From Xylogone sp. PMI_703 (lineage: Eukaryota; Ascomycota; Leotiomycetes), in contig JAJTUQ010000009.1 in the NCBI GenBank assembly GCA_021399445.1, positions 141,501 through 205,500 of the forward strand: 64,000 bases of DNA, written 5' to 3'. The position numbers and the translations under genes were made by a program. The notes under the pieces were generated by a model. It was not told the origin of the DNA and ran no database searches. It saw nothing but the letters and a program-made list of their open reading frames with translations. Positions 1 to 10,521 of the stretch are shown in pieces; the stretch's first letter is position 1; each line of letters starts with the position of its first letter.

Positions 1-1
1 C

Positions 2-421
2 GGATGGACCGTAACTCGAGCTGGGGGAGCTATATTATGGGTGGCTCAGCGTCAGAAATCGACCGCGTTAAGCTCTATGGAAGCTGAATTCATATCGGCA
101 AGCGAAGCCTCGAAGGAAGCGGCATGGCTGGAGAAGTTGAATAAAGACCTGAAGGAAGACTTTCCCCATCCGCCAACGCTCTATATCGACAATATGGGAG
201 CCGTAGAACTCATCCACGACAACAAGTATCACAAGAAAGCCAAGCACATTGACATACGGTTCAATTACATTCGATCCGACATGGTGGAAGCCGGCAGGCT
301 CTCAGTAGAGCACATTCCGGGTGTTGATCAACCGGCAGACATACTCACGAAACAACTACCCGTAGAACGATTCTACAAGCATCTTCGTACACTCGGAATT
401 GGGGAATTCCAGCAAACCTAG
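2..421 (+). CDS. Ty1/Copia polyprotein, RNase H C-terminus (partial)
   Basis: This is the last part of a Copia-class retrotransposon polyprotein; the frame is already open at base 2, so the gene starts left of the window. The residues fit the end of the Copia RNase H domain: the SSMEAEF motif followed by a SEASKEAAWL stretch, then YIDNMGAVEL, the KHIDIRF block and a terminal PADILTKQLP motif. In life this domain removes RNA from the RNA:DNA hybrid during reverse transcription. No internal stop is seen in the visible part. A purine-rich tract and an LTR follow, so this is the 3' end of an element. Whether the element is still active cannot be judged from here. Confidence 0.9.
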   Translation, partial: GWTVTRAGGAILWVAQRQKSTALSSMEAEFISASEASKEAAWLEKLNKDLKEDFPHPPTLYIDNMGAVELIHDNKYHKKAKHIDIRFNYIRSDMVEAGRLSVEHIPGVDQPADILTKQLPVERFYKHLRTLGIGEFQQT

Positions 422-670
422 GAAGCTAGGAACACTAAAGATGCCGGAGGCACTCTTGTACCACAACACAGTACAGTGATCGAACTCCTCCACTGGGGGA
501 GAGGTAGAACCTGTAGACCTGTGGAACGATCGAACTCCAAGGGAGATGTAGACGTTACGAGCCGTAAACTCGTTGTGGGAGTTAACGAGGCCTGAAACCA
601 ACCGCAAATACACCTACACAGCTATATTGCGCCGTAGGGGGAGGGACAGCAATTACGACGCATGGGGGAG

Positions 671-861
671 TGTCAGAGATATTGCTTACGTAATTGGCGT
701 TGGCCAATCATAGCTGTAGAAGCTAACGGTCGGTAAAAGAGAAGAGTTTTACCGGTTTACCCCTATGTACTGTACATCATCAAGACTGGCAACGAATAGA
801 GTCTCTGTACCATACAATTTATATGTGGAGTAGCCTAACCACTGCGCCATAACCTCTGACA
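671..861 (+). repeat. 3' LTR of the Copia element (LTR-A, 191 bp)
   Basis: The unit starts TGTCAGAG and ends CTCTGACA, so it has inverted 8-bp ends in TG...CA form. It is preceded by a purine-rich tract (GGGGGAG) after the RNase H gene. A second, heavily interrupted copy lies at 59128-60351; after removing two insertions it is also exactly 191 bp, which fixes both borders. The 5' LTR lies outside the window, so no target duplication can be tested here. Confidence 0.88.
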
Positions 862-1093
862 CACCCCTGTGAAATGCCCACTTTTCGGATTTCACAACAC
901 CACACTTCTAAATATTATAACTCAACAACAACCACTCTAATTGAATTGAAATTAATAAATTATCTATATTATAATACGTAGAATATAATGCAATCTTTAA
1001 ATATTAGATATTACAGGGCGTTGTGGCGCAATTGCTCTTCCAACGAAAATTACCTCCATACCCCACTTGCGCTAATAACACCACAGTACCCAC

Positions 1094-1800
1094 TTAGGAA
1101 GCCCTTGGTGCAGCTTTCCTGCGTGTGACAGCCTTCTTAGCCTTCCTTTGAGTGGCGAGGAGTTGCCTTTCTAAGGCTCTTTGCATTTGTGCCTCCTCCT
1201 TGGCTTGCTTTTTCAGTAGAGCTTCCTTCTCTTTTTGCTCTTTGGCTAGCTGTCGCTCTAATTGCTTTCTAACCTTTTCTACTTCCCGCCGTTCACGTTT
1301 ATTCTGGGCAGCTAGCTTTCGCTCTATTATGGCTTCTCTTTTCCGTTCTTCTGTAGTCTCTTTTTCGGCCAATAAAGCTTTAGCTTTGAGGATTTCATCT
1401 ACATTATACTATTACGCTTGACTTACAGCTTCTCCGCAAATATTGAGGCGCTGGGAGCGTTGACTCTTCTTTTTCTGAAGAGCAATGGCTTTAATCAAGC
1501 CCTTATTAGAGTGTTCAGCAATGCTAAGCTTTGCCGACAGCTTATAATTAACGTTTATGATATGTTGTAGCTTGTTGGAAGAGGGGCTCTGGACATAAGA
1601 TTTTTGTAAACGCTTAATAATTTTACAAGTAACAGGAGTCTTTAGCGTTGATATCATTAATGAAAGAGGTGTATTAAGTTCTACAAATACTTTATCAAGT
1701 ATTATGAAAGCTCTGGTTAATCATATTCTGGTTTTTTCAAATACGGAAGTAATATTAGCCTTAGTAAAGTTATACTCTCATGAAGGCAAAAACAAGCCTC
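1094..1800 (-). pseudogene. pogo/Fot-type transposase C-terminal relic
   Basis: Two adjacent reading stretches on the minus strand look like the tail of a fungal pogo-family (DDE_1) transposase. Upstream, after a stop, is a stretch like the 'ANI..VFEKTRI' region before the C-terminus. Then comes 'IKAIALQKKKSQRSQRLN', and last a long Lys/Arg/Glu-rich coiled segment (residues like KRERREVEKVRKQLERQLAK) typical of these proteins. The catalytic DDE part is absent or too decayed to read. In-frame stops and AT enrichment indicate inactivation. From about 1800 to 2112 I see only AT-rich sequence. Confidence 0.6.
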
Positions 1801-2112
1801 AGAATAAAGCTTTTGACATAGAAACCTTTCTTTAGCCATTTTACATTAGATCATCTTGTTGATTAGAGTATTAGACGGCAAGTAGGCAGAATAAGCCTAC
1901 ATCTAAAGGCTATAAGTGATGGGTAGTATGGGGAGGAAGGTTAAGTATAAATATCATGTGTTAATACGTACATTCAAGGAATTATATATTCATATAACTA
2001 AAATGGCCATTAATAATTAATAAACGTTATCTCTCATTAGTTGTAGCTTTAGTATGATGGTTAAATATTGTTTTTAGCCATCCAAGGCTTAAAGCGTCAA
2101 AAGTCCACTCAG

Positions 2113-2322
2113 TGTAACGTTCCTACAAGGGTATGGGGTTATCTATCACTCAAATGATAGATGAAGGTAAAGGGCAAGAGAATAGCTTCACAAGGCTTAG
2201 GATAGTTACTATGAAATACAGGTATGCTGTAAATCAATTGAGTTGAGCACGAAGCTCCTATCTACTGTAAAACTATCTACTTATATAGTATGCGTTAGTG
2301 ACTGGATCCGCCTGGATCCCTA
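2113..2322 (+). repeat. LTR-B fragment, 5' part, plus orientation
   Basis: It begins TGTAACGTTCC and matches the first ~210 bp of the LTR-B family, including the CTATCACTCAAATGATAG foldback. It stops at a CCTGGATCCCTA sequence and is followed directly by an inverted full-length copy, so 2113-2918 forms an inverted-repeat structure with ~200-bp arms. No 5-bp duplication fits the outer borders. Confidence 0.8.
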
Positions 2323-2918
2323 TGTCACGACCCCGCAAGGTTGTAACAAGCGACCGGATTATAGGGCCTCCATAGCCGTCGCCTTAGTTAAATAAGTATA
2401 GATTAAGACGGCTATCAGGGACCTGGTTATGGTATCGCTAGTACTATCGCATTACTAGTACTAGCGAAAGGATAGTACAAGTTCAACACTAGTACTATAA
2501 AAAGGGTTGTACAAGCTAAAGGATAGTACTATCGAAGTTGTAGTACTAATCCTTTGGTTGTACTAACTAGGTGGTAGTACTATCGGGAAATTAGTACTAC
2601 CTTTCCGCTTGTGCTAGCTATTTGCTTGTACGTGCAGATAGCTAGTACTAGCAAATAAGCGATCACGTGAGGCGTATATCCTGTATATCCAGTATATCGA
2701 GTATAGGGTATAACCAATATACTCAATATACCAACCCTCACTATATAAGTAGATAGTTTCACAGTAGATAGGAGCCTCGTGCTCAACTCAATTGATTTAC
2801 AGCATACCTGCATATCATAGTAACTACCCTAAAAGCCTTGTGAAGATATTCTCTTGCCCTTTACCTTCATCTATCATTTGAGTGATAGATAACCCCATAC
2901 CCTCGTAGGAACGTTACA
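2323..2918 (-). repeat. LTR-B solo-LTR-like repeat, full length (596 bp)
   Basis: On the plus strand it reads TGTCACGACC...GGAACGTTACA, the reverse complement of the TGTAACG...CGTGACA family form. It holds 13 GTAC-centred sites (GTGC in one unit) at 2441, 2458, 2475 and so on to 2645, each 17 bp apart. Flanking 5-mers do not match, so the insertion borders were altered after or during integration, perhaps by recombination with the adjacent fragment. Confidence 0.85.
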
Positions 2919-3276
2919 ACTAATAACTCAACAACAACTCCATCTACTGAGTTATAACTTAAATATTAAATTAGTATGATCATTTCGATTATATATTTCG
3001 ATTATATAATAAGCTAAATGTTGTAAATTTCAAACAGTCGTGAAAAATTCCAAATTTGCCTTATAATTCAGGCATTGTTCAATTTTCTCTTTAACTATAA
3101 TATTAAGAACTTTAAAAATAGTTACATATTATTGAATATATAATAGTTAAACGTAAACTTAATTCTCATAAAATTTAATGTTGTGGTTGAGTTATTAGGA
3201 TACCATTTTTATTGATTTTCGCTGTAAATTTCACTGAGCCGGTGGACAGGGTGAGCCGGTGGACCGGGAATTACGT
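2919..3276. repeat. MITE remnant (TA-type), left end lost
   Basis: The right end shows the family signature: GTAAATTTC, a duplicated GAGCCGGTGGAC block, then GGGAATTACGT followed by TA. The internal CTAATAACTCAAC at 2921 is the complement of GTTGAGTTATTAG near 3190, so the left arm survives in part. The left terminal inverted repeat is missing where the LTR-B copy begins. Confidence 0.6.
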
Positions 3277-3448
3277 TATTTGCTGACCCTCACCAAATTA
3301 CGTAAGTAAGGTGGTGGGAGCTGTGTAAGCCGAACGTATAATTTTACGGTACAGCATAGGTGGTGTAATTTTACCCTGGTAATAATACGGTACAGCATTC
3401 ATAAATTTCGGTAATTTACGTTCCCTAGTCCAAAGGTCCAAACCAGAA

Positions 3449-3634
3449 TTCACTCACTATATAAAGTAGATAGTTTCTTTAGTAGATAGGAGCTTCGTGC
3501 TCAACTCAATTGATTTACAGTACACCTGCATTTCATAGTAACAACCTAAGCTATTTAAGTGATTCTTCTGCCCTTTACCTTCCGTTCTTTCATTTGAGTG
3601 ATAGAACACCCCATATCCCAGCAGGAACGTTACA
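3449..3634 (-). repeat. LTR-B fragment, minus orientation
   Basis: Matches the U-terminal ~185 bp of LTR-B: a CTATATAAAGTAGATAG segment, the GTGCTCAACTCAATTGA block and the terminal GGAACGTTACA. It lacks the 17-bp phased array. It lies just left of another MITE end. Confidence 0.75.
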
Positions 3635-3739
3635 CAAGATTATTTTCAACAGTATCTGGATTATAAGACTGAACATTATTAAAATTTAAGTATCTATTAA
3701 ATAATGCTGTATGAATATAATTCTCAAATTTCAAGCCGG

Positions 3740-3827
3740 AATTCATTACTGTGGTCGAGTTATGAGAAAGTCATTTTGTTCAATTTGGCGGTAAATTTTG
3801 GGGTGACGAGTAGACCGGGAATTACGT
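3740..3827. repeat. MITE right end (TA-type)
   Basis: Ends GACCGGGAATTACGT followed by TA, with the preceding GCGGTAAATTTTGG shared by the other family members. The left end is not recognisable between 3635 and 3740. Confidence 0.55.
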
Positions 3828-4593
3828 TAACTCTAGACTCCATATAATTATTAATTGGTCCGGTCATAGAGGGGAGGTCGTTATCGAAGACGGTCATACA
3901 TTCGGTTTCACTTCTAAGAATTTTTTTTTTAATTTACACCTGCTTCATGGCAAGACAAGTCATGGCTAATCCCATATTATAAAGAAGACGCAATAACCTA
4001 TACGACAAATTCCGTCGCGGGTATGCAGGTGGGTACACGTAAGCGGGCGCGGCACCAGTCAGTGCGGACATTACTGTCGTTAGTGCTGAATCGGACTTGC
4101 CGGATGGGGAAGCAAATTGCAATACTCGCAAACCCCCGCAACCCCGCAGAGAATCAGTAAGGGCCTTCGTCACCTTAAATGATCACGCTATGCTATGTGC
4201 GGACTAGAAATTCGACAACTCACCAAGACACCATATGAGTCACTGGAGATGCATAAGAGAGAAGGTGGCGAGACGGTCGCAGAGATTTAGCATACGTGAA
4301 CTTACAGCGCTAACTTAGTGAGGATGACGTTACAATGAACACGGCAGCGACATGACTCGTCGCACAATGGCCTACGCTTTGGCATATCCAGAAGCTACTT
4401 GACGGTTGCTTTTGGAAGGTGAGCATCTTTCCAGCCGGACAATGCAGGCGGCCCTGGGATCAGCTGGAGGCTTATTCCGGAGATGGCACTGATCGGTTTA
4501 GTATACGGATTATGAGCTATTCTCCAATCAAGTCGGGGAAAGGGGCCTAGGGGCGGGGCTGGGGGTTGGAGTGGTTGGCGAAGACGCTGTGGT
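3828..4593. other. Intergenic; no gene recognised
   Basis: A 79-codon minus-strand open stretch (3934-4173) does not resemble a family I know and may be chance or a terminal exon remnant. The rest shows no repeats or coding motifs that I can support. Confidence 0.4.
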
Positions 4594-4718
4594 GATACAA
4601 AAACTGGACGTCATATTTTATCCTCGGAGATAGGAGATACTACCGGGAGTATATACTGATTACTCGGTAGTTAACTCCGAGCTTGGTGGGTATTACTAAT
4701 AAGTACTTATATATATAA
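4594..4718 (+). promoter_or_regulatory. Duplicated upstream module (copy 1)
   Basis: About 125 bp that recurs at 34438-34558 with only a few differences and small indels. It contains a GGACGTCAT core (CRE/ATF-like), a GGAGATAGGAGATACT segment, and ends in TTATATATATAA, a TATA-box-like run 95 bp before the SnoaL-like gene start. Both copies lie upstream of, and in the same orientation as, a short intact gene. It could be a promoter module or simply a MITE-like repeat that carries one. Confidence 0.5.
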
Positions 4719-4812
4719 TGCTAGCCTATATTGAGCAAAGACGAAATTAAGCCCGTCAATCATTCAATCTAGAGTTTAAAATCTCGCCCGCTAGTTTCGC
4801 GCGTCAAGCATT

Positions 4813-5280
4813 ATGTCGCTTCCAATCACTCTCACATTTGCTCCCGGCGGACGCGAGGCAATTGCTGATGCCATCAATCGATGCGTTATAGGATTGGACA
4901 CGGCCGACTCGGCTCTCTTTCGGTCTGCCTTTACTGAAGATGCCATTGCTGATCTTAATGGCACTGTTATGGATGGACTAGATATTATCTATTCTCAGTG
5001 TTATGAGCGCATTGCTAAACTCGACACAACCCACTTCATCACCAATATTCGTGTTAACGCTGATGGCGGCGGGTGTAAAGCCTCAGCAATGTGCTCAGCA
5101 CTGGCTCAGCATTATCGTGGCGGCAAGGGCATGGAAGCAGACACTACCGGGCTTCTGGTAGGCAGCTTATACTGGTTGGATCTCGTTAGGGATGATAAGG
5201 ATGGGTTGTGGAAGATAAAAACGTGGAAGTTGAAGTCGATTTGGTCCGAGGGTGACTGGGGAGTGATGAGTGGAAAATAG
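4813..5280 (+). CDS. SnoaL-like (NTF2-fold) domain protein
   Basis: An intact single-exon gene of 155 residues starting at ATG 4813. The order of features fits the SnoaL_4/NTF2-like fold: an N-terminal helix (REAIADAINRCVIGLDTAD), a FRSAFTEDAI motif where the cone-shaped fold begins, a 'THFITNIRVN' strand pair, then strands ending in LWKIKTWKLKSIWSEGDW. Such proteins act as small cyclases, dehydratases or hydrolases, often in secondary metabolism or degradation of aromatics; the substrate cannot be predicted here. No gene sits next to it to suggest a pathway. The base composition is more GC-rich than its surroundings and no RIP-type damage is seen, so it may be under selection. The upstream module at 4594-4718 supplies a likely TATA box. 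Confidence 0.85.
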   Translation: MSLPITLTFAPGGREAIADAINRCVIGLDTADSALFRSAFTEDAIADLNGTVMDGLDIIYSQCYERIAKLDTTHFITNIRVNADGGGCKASAMCSALAQHYRGGKGMEADTTGLLVGSLYWLDLVRDDKDGLWKIKTWKLKSIWSEGDWGVMSGK

Positions 5281-6635
5281 GGAGCCAGAAATACAAAGTA
5301 TTATAGAATTTCGTGGTAAATGAGTCATTCACAACGAGAAGATGCGAGTAGTTCAGATAACTGTAGAAAGCTTTGAACATCACTGTATAAGGTGCTGTAT
5401 CTATATCCGAGCTCTATCCGTCCTGGGAGGGCTGAAGCCTTAAAACATATTTAATGCAAGTGGTATACCGGTAGCTAAAGGAGCCTAAATATTATATTGC
5501 CAAACCACTAGCTAATATTAAGCCACTTACATTAAGACACAGGTTAGGGAGCCATCATCCTTTTCACCACCTGTAGAGGTGGCTATATTAGTCTCCAGCA
5601 TCATCTATAGACGACGAACCGCCTAAGCTAAGCGACTAGTATAATTGTGTGATAGCAGCACCTAGTCAATCTATAGTAAGGGCATTATTAGAATCTCCGA
5701 CGCCATCATCAGACGAGAAAATACTGTAATCATCAGACATCTAGCAGACTAAGTTTTACCCGTCAAAATAGTGCTGCTGAGAGGGCGGAACCGGAATCTG
5801 CAGCTTCACCTGTTAGGAGGATGATTAAGCGAACTAGGCAGGTGCCCTAGTTAATGAGGAGGATGTAAGTATGTGCAGCAGCTCTACAGAGAACTCTGCT
5901 CAGGACTTGGCAGAAGAGGACCTGATAGAGGACTAGGTAGCTATAGGATAGGTGTAGGGCTACGCCCCCGGACTTGTTTAACACAACGTAATCAGGCACG
6001 TAGGTTAACTAATAGTGTATAGTAGTCTAATTTATGTCCTGTTGACCGCCTTGTTCCTCACTACCCCCCGCTATCCTTTATCTAGGCGGCTGGTCATCCT
6101 AGGCAAGCATGGTGACTCGCCCCAGATCATCCTAAGAGCCGCTGCTAGATTCCATGACTTACATGACCATAAGCAGCATGCCTCTATCCCTAACTCTATC
6201 TAGACAGCTTGCCGTGTTGGATTGCATGACGCCTTGCCCCTTACGCAATCAATACCGGTGCTTGCTGTCCTGCTCTAACTATTTAGTCCAGCATTCCTTA
6301 GCTGGGCGCGTAGCATAACGCCGTGACTAACAACCTGCTGGCATCCTCGGCCTCCTGCAATCAATCCCAGTGCTTGTGCTTGAGGTCCTCACGCCCTGCG
6401 AGGTCATCGAGTGGGATGGCCTCGGCAGGTTCCAGTGGCTCCACCAAGCTTGGGACGAGCATCAGAGACGCCTGAAGTGGGGGTAGCGGGGCGGGATACA
6501 CGGTCGGCCGAAACGAGTGTTGGTGTTTTCTAGGAATTCAGTCACAGCAGACAGTTTCTGCTACTTGCAGCTATACTTACAGCAGTTACAAAGACCTCAC
6601 AGTGAAGTAACAGTAAATAACAAAGCACATGAGAA
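5281..6635. other. Intergenic; decayed, no gene recognised
   Basis: Mostly stop-rich sequence with short GC-richer islands (5580-6000 and 6350-6480). A short stretch near 6390-6480 reads like coding sequence (VLTPCEVIEWDGLGRFQW) but is too short to assign. Possibly an old retrotransposon gag remnant; this is a guess. Confidence 0.35.
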
Positions 6636-7315
6636 CTAATTTTCGGCATACGAAACCGCTAGATTGCCAACCTTGGCCCGACATATATCGCACTTCGCCC
6701 AGTCATCATTACTGCCAAGAATATGATGTACCTCCTCCAAACATCCTCTATCATGAAGTCTCTTCTTTTCTTTCTTTGCTTTCTTCTTCTTCAGCGTTGG
6801 CTCAGACATGGTGTGGAGTCGCAATGCTTCTTCCGCATGGAGTGTCTCTAGAGACTGTTCCTTACCCGACTCATCATCTCGGACACAGTTGAGATCCGGT
6901 GCGGGATCCTTCGTCATCAATGACTCCTCATCTGTGCCACGAGCGTCAATGGCTATGTAATCATGGGCCATAGAGCCTTCATCGCCCACGGTGGATTCAG
7001 TCGGAGTTTCGGCCGCTGTTTTGGAACAGCGGAGAATCATCTCTTGCAAAAGGATCCTGCTGACCCTATCTGTAACTAGAAGCAGATTCTGAACGGCGTT
7101 CTGACTGTGAATCAGACAGACTTGAACTAGATGGCGGGACTGAACCTGGATAACCTCATCCAGCCAACTGTCATCCTCGGCGAATGACTCGCACGCTCGT
7201 TGTATAATCTCGAGTACCTCCAACGCTGGATATTCCCCGACCACCTGCCCCGCCTGCTCTTTTACGAGTTGCGCCAAGTCATCGATTCTGTACTTCCGCG
7301 CAACACAGTAGAGTC
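6636..7315 (-). pseudogene. BTB-like protein fragment, C-terminal part
   Basis: An open minus-strand frame beginning right at a CTTTCAATTCCAG sequence that could be a splice acceptor. The first residues (VARKYRIDDLAQLVKEQ, then YPALEVLEIIQRACESF and EDDSWLDEVIQVQ) resemble the region after the BTB/POZ domain in a fungal family. The C-terminal half has a Lys-rich segment (KKKKAKKEKKR) and a CDIC pair. The BTB domain itself is absent, because the upstream side is occupied by hAT transposase sequence. The fragment therefore looks like a last exon stranded beside a transposon. The assignment rests on remembered family patterns and is tentative. Confidence 0.35.
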
Positions 7316-8626
7316 TGGAATTGAAAGAATATCAATAGTCATATGCGATAACCGGGGCCAGCGCTGTCTCTGCGCATCCTCACACCACCACTCAAGTGCT
7401 GAGGGTTGACTGATACCGTATGGCTCTCCGGAATAGTAGTCCTCATACTCGTCTTGGCTTGCTGGCCGAGCATAACTGCCAAGGCTCTGAGCAATCTGAT
7501 CAGAAGCATTAAGCTCTTTTGGCTCTTTAGAAGTATTGCTGTATGATGAAGAAACTAAAACAACAGGAGAAGGAGTAGTTTCCCGGTACTTCTCCCAAAG
7601 CTTTTTAACCTTTTCCAAAGTTGACTTTATCCATTTCTCTGGCCAATTGACCTCAATATATCTTGTACGACGACCCGGGTGAAGGATAAGAGCAGCAGCA
7701 TACAATGGAGGCAGATCCGTCTTTAAATAATACTTATCAAAGACTTGCCACCCTTTATTAATCCGAGAAGCGAAGTCTTTATCGTTTTTATATTTAACAA
7801 GTGAACGTTGAAAGTGTGTAATTAAAACGTCCATACTAAAAAGGACCCGATCGATCGCCGCAGAGTCTCCTTCAGTATAAGGAGTTGCTTGACTAAAGGG
7901 TTCCAAAAACTGCATAATCATACGAAGCCGTCTCCAGTCTGTATTAGAAAGTTCGTCGTCTTCTAAGTCTGACTCATGGTTCTGAAAATATTTCTCAACC
8001 GCTGGCCTCAATTCCAAAGCAATAACAAGCATTATATACCAGCGATTCCACCTTGTGCGATTACCAAGTGGGATCCGTTTTGTTGCAAACCTGAAAAGCT
8101 CGGCAATACGAGCAGTTGAACCACGGATATGGACAATGATATTGTGCATCTTGCCAAGAGGTCCCATAAGTCGAAACTTTGCTCTTCTCTCTTCGCCTTC
8201 CCTTTCTCCTCTCTGATCTTGATCATCATATAACTTAAGCTCTTCTATTTCTACAACGTTAACAAATAAAAAAGCTTGAACAGCAAGGTTAACAATATGA
8301 CCACTACAACGGATCCGCCAATGCTCTGCATTCCATGTAATATCTTGCTTATCCCACATATAATTCTCTATTGCTTTGCAAAGGGTATTATTCGGGCTAG
8401 CATTATCAGCAACAATAGCTCCAAGCTGTCGTAGAATACCATAATCTTCAAGAACCGGAAGAAGAGTATCCAATTGATTCTCTCCACTATGGCCCGCTAT
8501 TTGGCGAAGGGCGAGGAGGGCCTTTTGTCTCTTGAGAGGGTGTGTAGTAGAATGTGCACAGATCCCTAAAAGAAGGTATCCATTTGGAGAAGTCCAGATA
8601 TCGAGTGAAAAGTGAATACTACCGGG
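7316..8626 (-). pseudogene. hAT transposase, both ends truncated
   Basis: One open minus-strand frame runs from about 8626 to 7262 with no internal stop. It shows the core of a fungal hAT transposase: IHFSLDIWTSPNG, the GHSGENQLD block, ADNASPNN, WRIRCSGHIVNLAVQAFL, GNRTRWNRWY, and the dimerisation region ALEWWCEDAQRQRWP followed by DILSIP. The usual C-terminal 'EPERVFSG' segment is missing: the match ends at 7316, where BTB-like sequence begins. The N-terminus, with the BED zinc finger, is lost at a run of ten G (about 8626-8635). hAT enzymes cut and paste DNA through an RNase H-like fold. The open frame suggests a recent loss. Confidence 0.8.
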
Positions 8627-9805
8627 GGGGGGGTGGTGCCCGTCTGGGCGTCCGATCGCGTTCGTTGTGCGGTCAACGGGCGCCTACTTCGCCCAGTCAC
8701 GTACAATACGCGACCGGTCGTCCACTACCAATCTAATTTATACTTCGCTACTTACTGTCTTGACCTTAGCATATAATAATATGTATAAAGAAAAGTCATA
8801 TATATTAATGCTATACTATGCTTTAATTTTTCACGCAAAAACTCAATTTGTTCAAAGTTTTCTCCTCTACCTTCTCCTCCCCCGATCCCCCCTCATAACG
8901 GTAAACATCCGGAAACCTTTACGTAAGGAGGCCTCCGATTTGACTCAATTCGGCGGCCAAATGCGGTTAGCGCATCCGAAATAGGTAACTAGATGGACTC
9001 AGATCGGGACTCAGATCGGTGGCGCCAGATCGCCCATAACTTTATTTTGACAACAACTGAGGCTTTCAGACTTGCGTGATGTGCAAACTATCGGCCCATC
9101 CCGTGGTGCGACGCCTCACTTTTTCGCAGCGCCCCATCTTCGCGGCAGCATATCTCGGCGGCGCTGTAAGCTACGACGAAGCTTCCGCCGTCGCGTTTGT
9201 AGAGAATCGAGCAGCCTATCGAACGGTGCCGGTCGCGCGTGCGTGCAACCCCCGGTCGTCGAGATATCGGGCTGCGAAGTCGAAAAAACGGTCATTTTGC
9301 GCTTCCGAGCCGCATATCTCGACGACCAGCCGTTGCACGGCAATGAGAATTACATGCGCGTATAGGTCCTGCAGTTAGCTCTCTAACGGTACCGCTTACG
9401 AGCTTATGCGATGCCTGGTCGTCGATTTAGCTGGCCGCGAAGTTCAGAGTTCACAAGATCCGAAAGTTATCAGCCTCCTGGTGTTTCACCTCGCTCCGAG
9501 CTGGTGTTGGGCCTCGCTCTAGCCTAATCGGGTAAGAGCGCGCCGGCAGTGGCCTCACATCTCAGGCTAAGCACCTTACATATCATGTAACCAAAAACTA
9601 TGAAGATGTATTACAAGTTATAGTTATAACTTAACCAGTAAACTTATTAAGATATACTTTAATGTTATAGATAAAGCGAAAGTTTCTGATTCTAATAATA
9701 TGAACCTTTACTATATAATATAACGATTTTATCTTAAACAGATAATAAATCAGATTTCTTAAGAAGTCTAAAAAGAAGACATATTAAGTTTTATCTTGAA
9801 GACCT
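8627..9805. other. Non-coding; GC-rich island at 9060-9380
   Basis: 9060-9380 is clearly more GC-rich than its surroundings and is open in several frames on both strands, which argues for low stop density rather than a gene. It repeats related words (GCATATCTCGGCGGCG, GAGATATCGGGCTGCG, GCATATCTCGACGACC), so it may be an old internally repetitive element. The AT-rich stretch 9610-9730 resembles 10981-11100 (see the entry for 10522-11100). Confidence 0.4.
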
Positions 9806-10399
9806 TGTAACGTTCCTACAAGGGTTTGAGGTTATCTATCACTCAAATGATAGATGAAGGTAAAGGGCAAGAGAATAGCTTCACAAGGCTTAGGGTCGTT
9901 ACTATGAAATGCAGGTATACTGAAAATCAATTGAGTTGAGCACGAAGCTCCTATCTACTGTGAAGCTATCTACCTATATAGTGAGGGTTGGTATATTGAG
10001 TATATTGGTTATACCCTATACTCGATATACTGGATATACTGGGTATACGCCTCACGTGATCGCTTATTTGCTAGTACTAGCTATCTGCACGTACAAGCAA
10101 ATAGCTAGCACAAGCGGAAAGGTAGTACTAATTTCCCGATAGTACTACCTCCTAGTTAGTACAACCAAAGGGTTAGTACTACAACTTCGATAGTACTATC
10201 CTTTAGCTTGTACAACCCTTTTTGTAGTACTAGTGTTGAACTTGTACTATCCTTTCGCTAGTACTAGTAATGCGATAGTACTAGCGATACCATAACCGGG
10301 TCCCTGATAGCCGTCTTAATTTATACTTATTTAACTAAGGCGACGGCTATGGAGGCCCTATAATCCGGTCGCTTGTTACAACCTTGCGGGGTCGTGACA
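9806..10399 (+). repeat. LTR-B solo-LTR-like repeat (594 bp) with 5-bp TSD
   Basis: Starts TGTAACGTTCC and ends GGTCGTGACA. It is bordered by GACCT on both sides (9801-9805 and 10400-10404), a clean 5-bp target duplication as made by retroviral-type integrases. The 17-bp phased array has GTAC at 10074, 10091, 10125 and on to 10278, with a GCAC variant at 10108. No internal retrotransposon region is attached. Confidence 0.92.
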
Positions 10400-10447
10400 G
10401 ACCTATCTTTATAGTTAAGTTTAAAAGAACGAGATATAACAAGACAG

Positions 10448-10521
10448 GCTGCATGGTAAAATAGTTAACACTCTACATTCTGAATAAAGAGAGAGATCTG
10501 AGTTCGATTCTCGGTAGAGCT
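10448..10521 (+). pseudogene. Degenerate tRNA-Gln-like sequence
   Basis: The stretch carries a recognisable B box (GAGTTCGATTCTC), a D-arm-like ATGGTAAAATAGTTAACAC and an anticodon-loop-like ATTCTGAAT, which fits tRNA-Gln with anticodon CUG. The acceptor and anticodon stems no longer pair well. It may be a decayed tRNA gene or the head of a tRNA-derived short element. Confidence 0.35.

Noticed and set aside
2323..2918. Idea that the GTAC array is a CRISPR-like array
   Set aside because: Units are 17 bp without spacers, sit inside a retroelement LTR, and the setting is a fungal nuclear genome.
9072..9378. Overlapping open frames on both strands in the GC-rich island
   Set aside because: Open in several frames at once with no domain or start context; best explained by low stop density.
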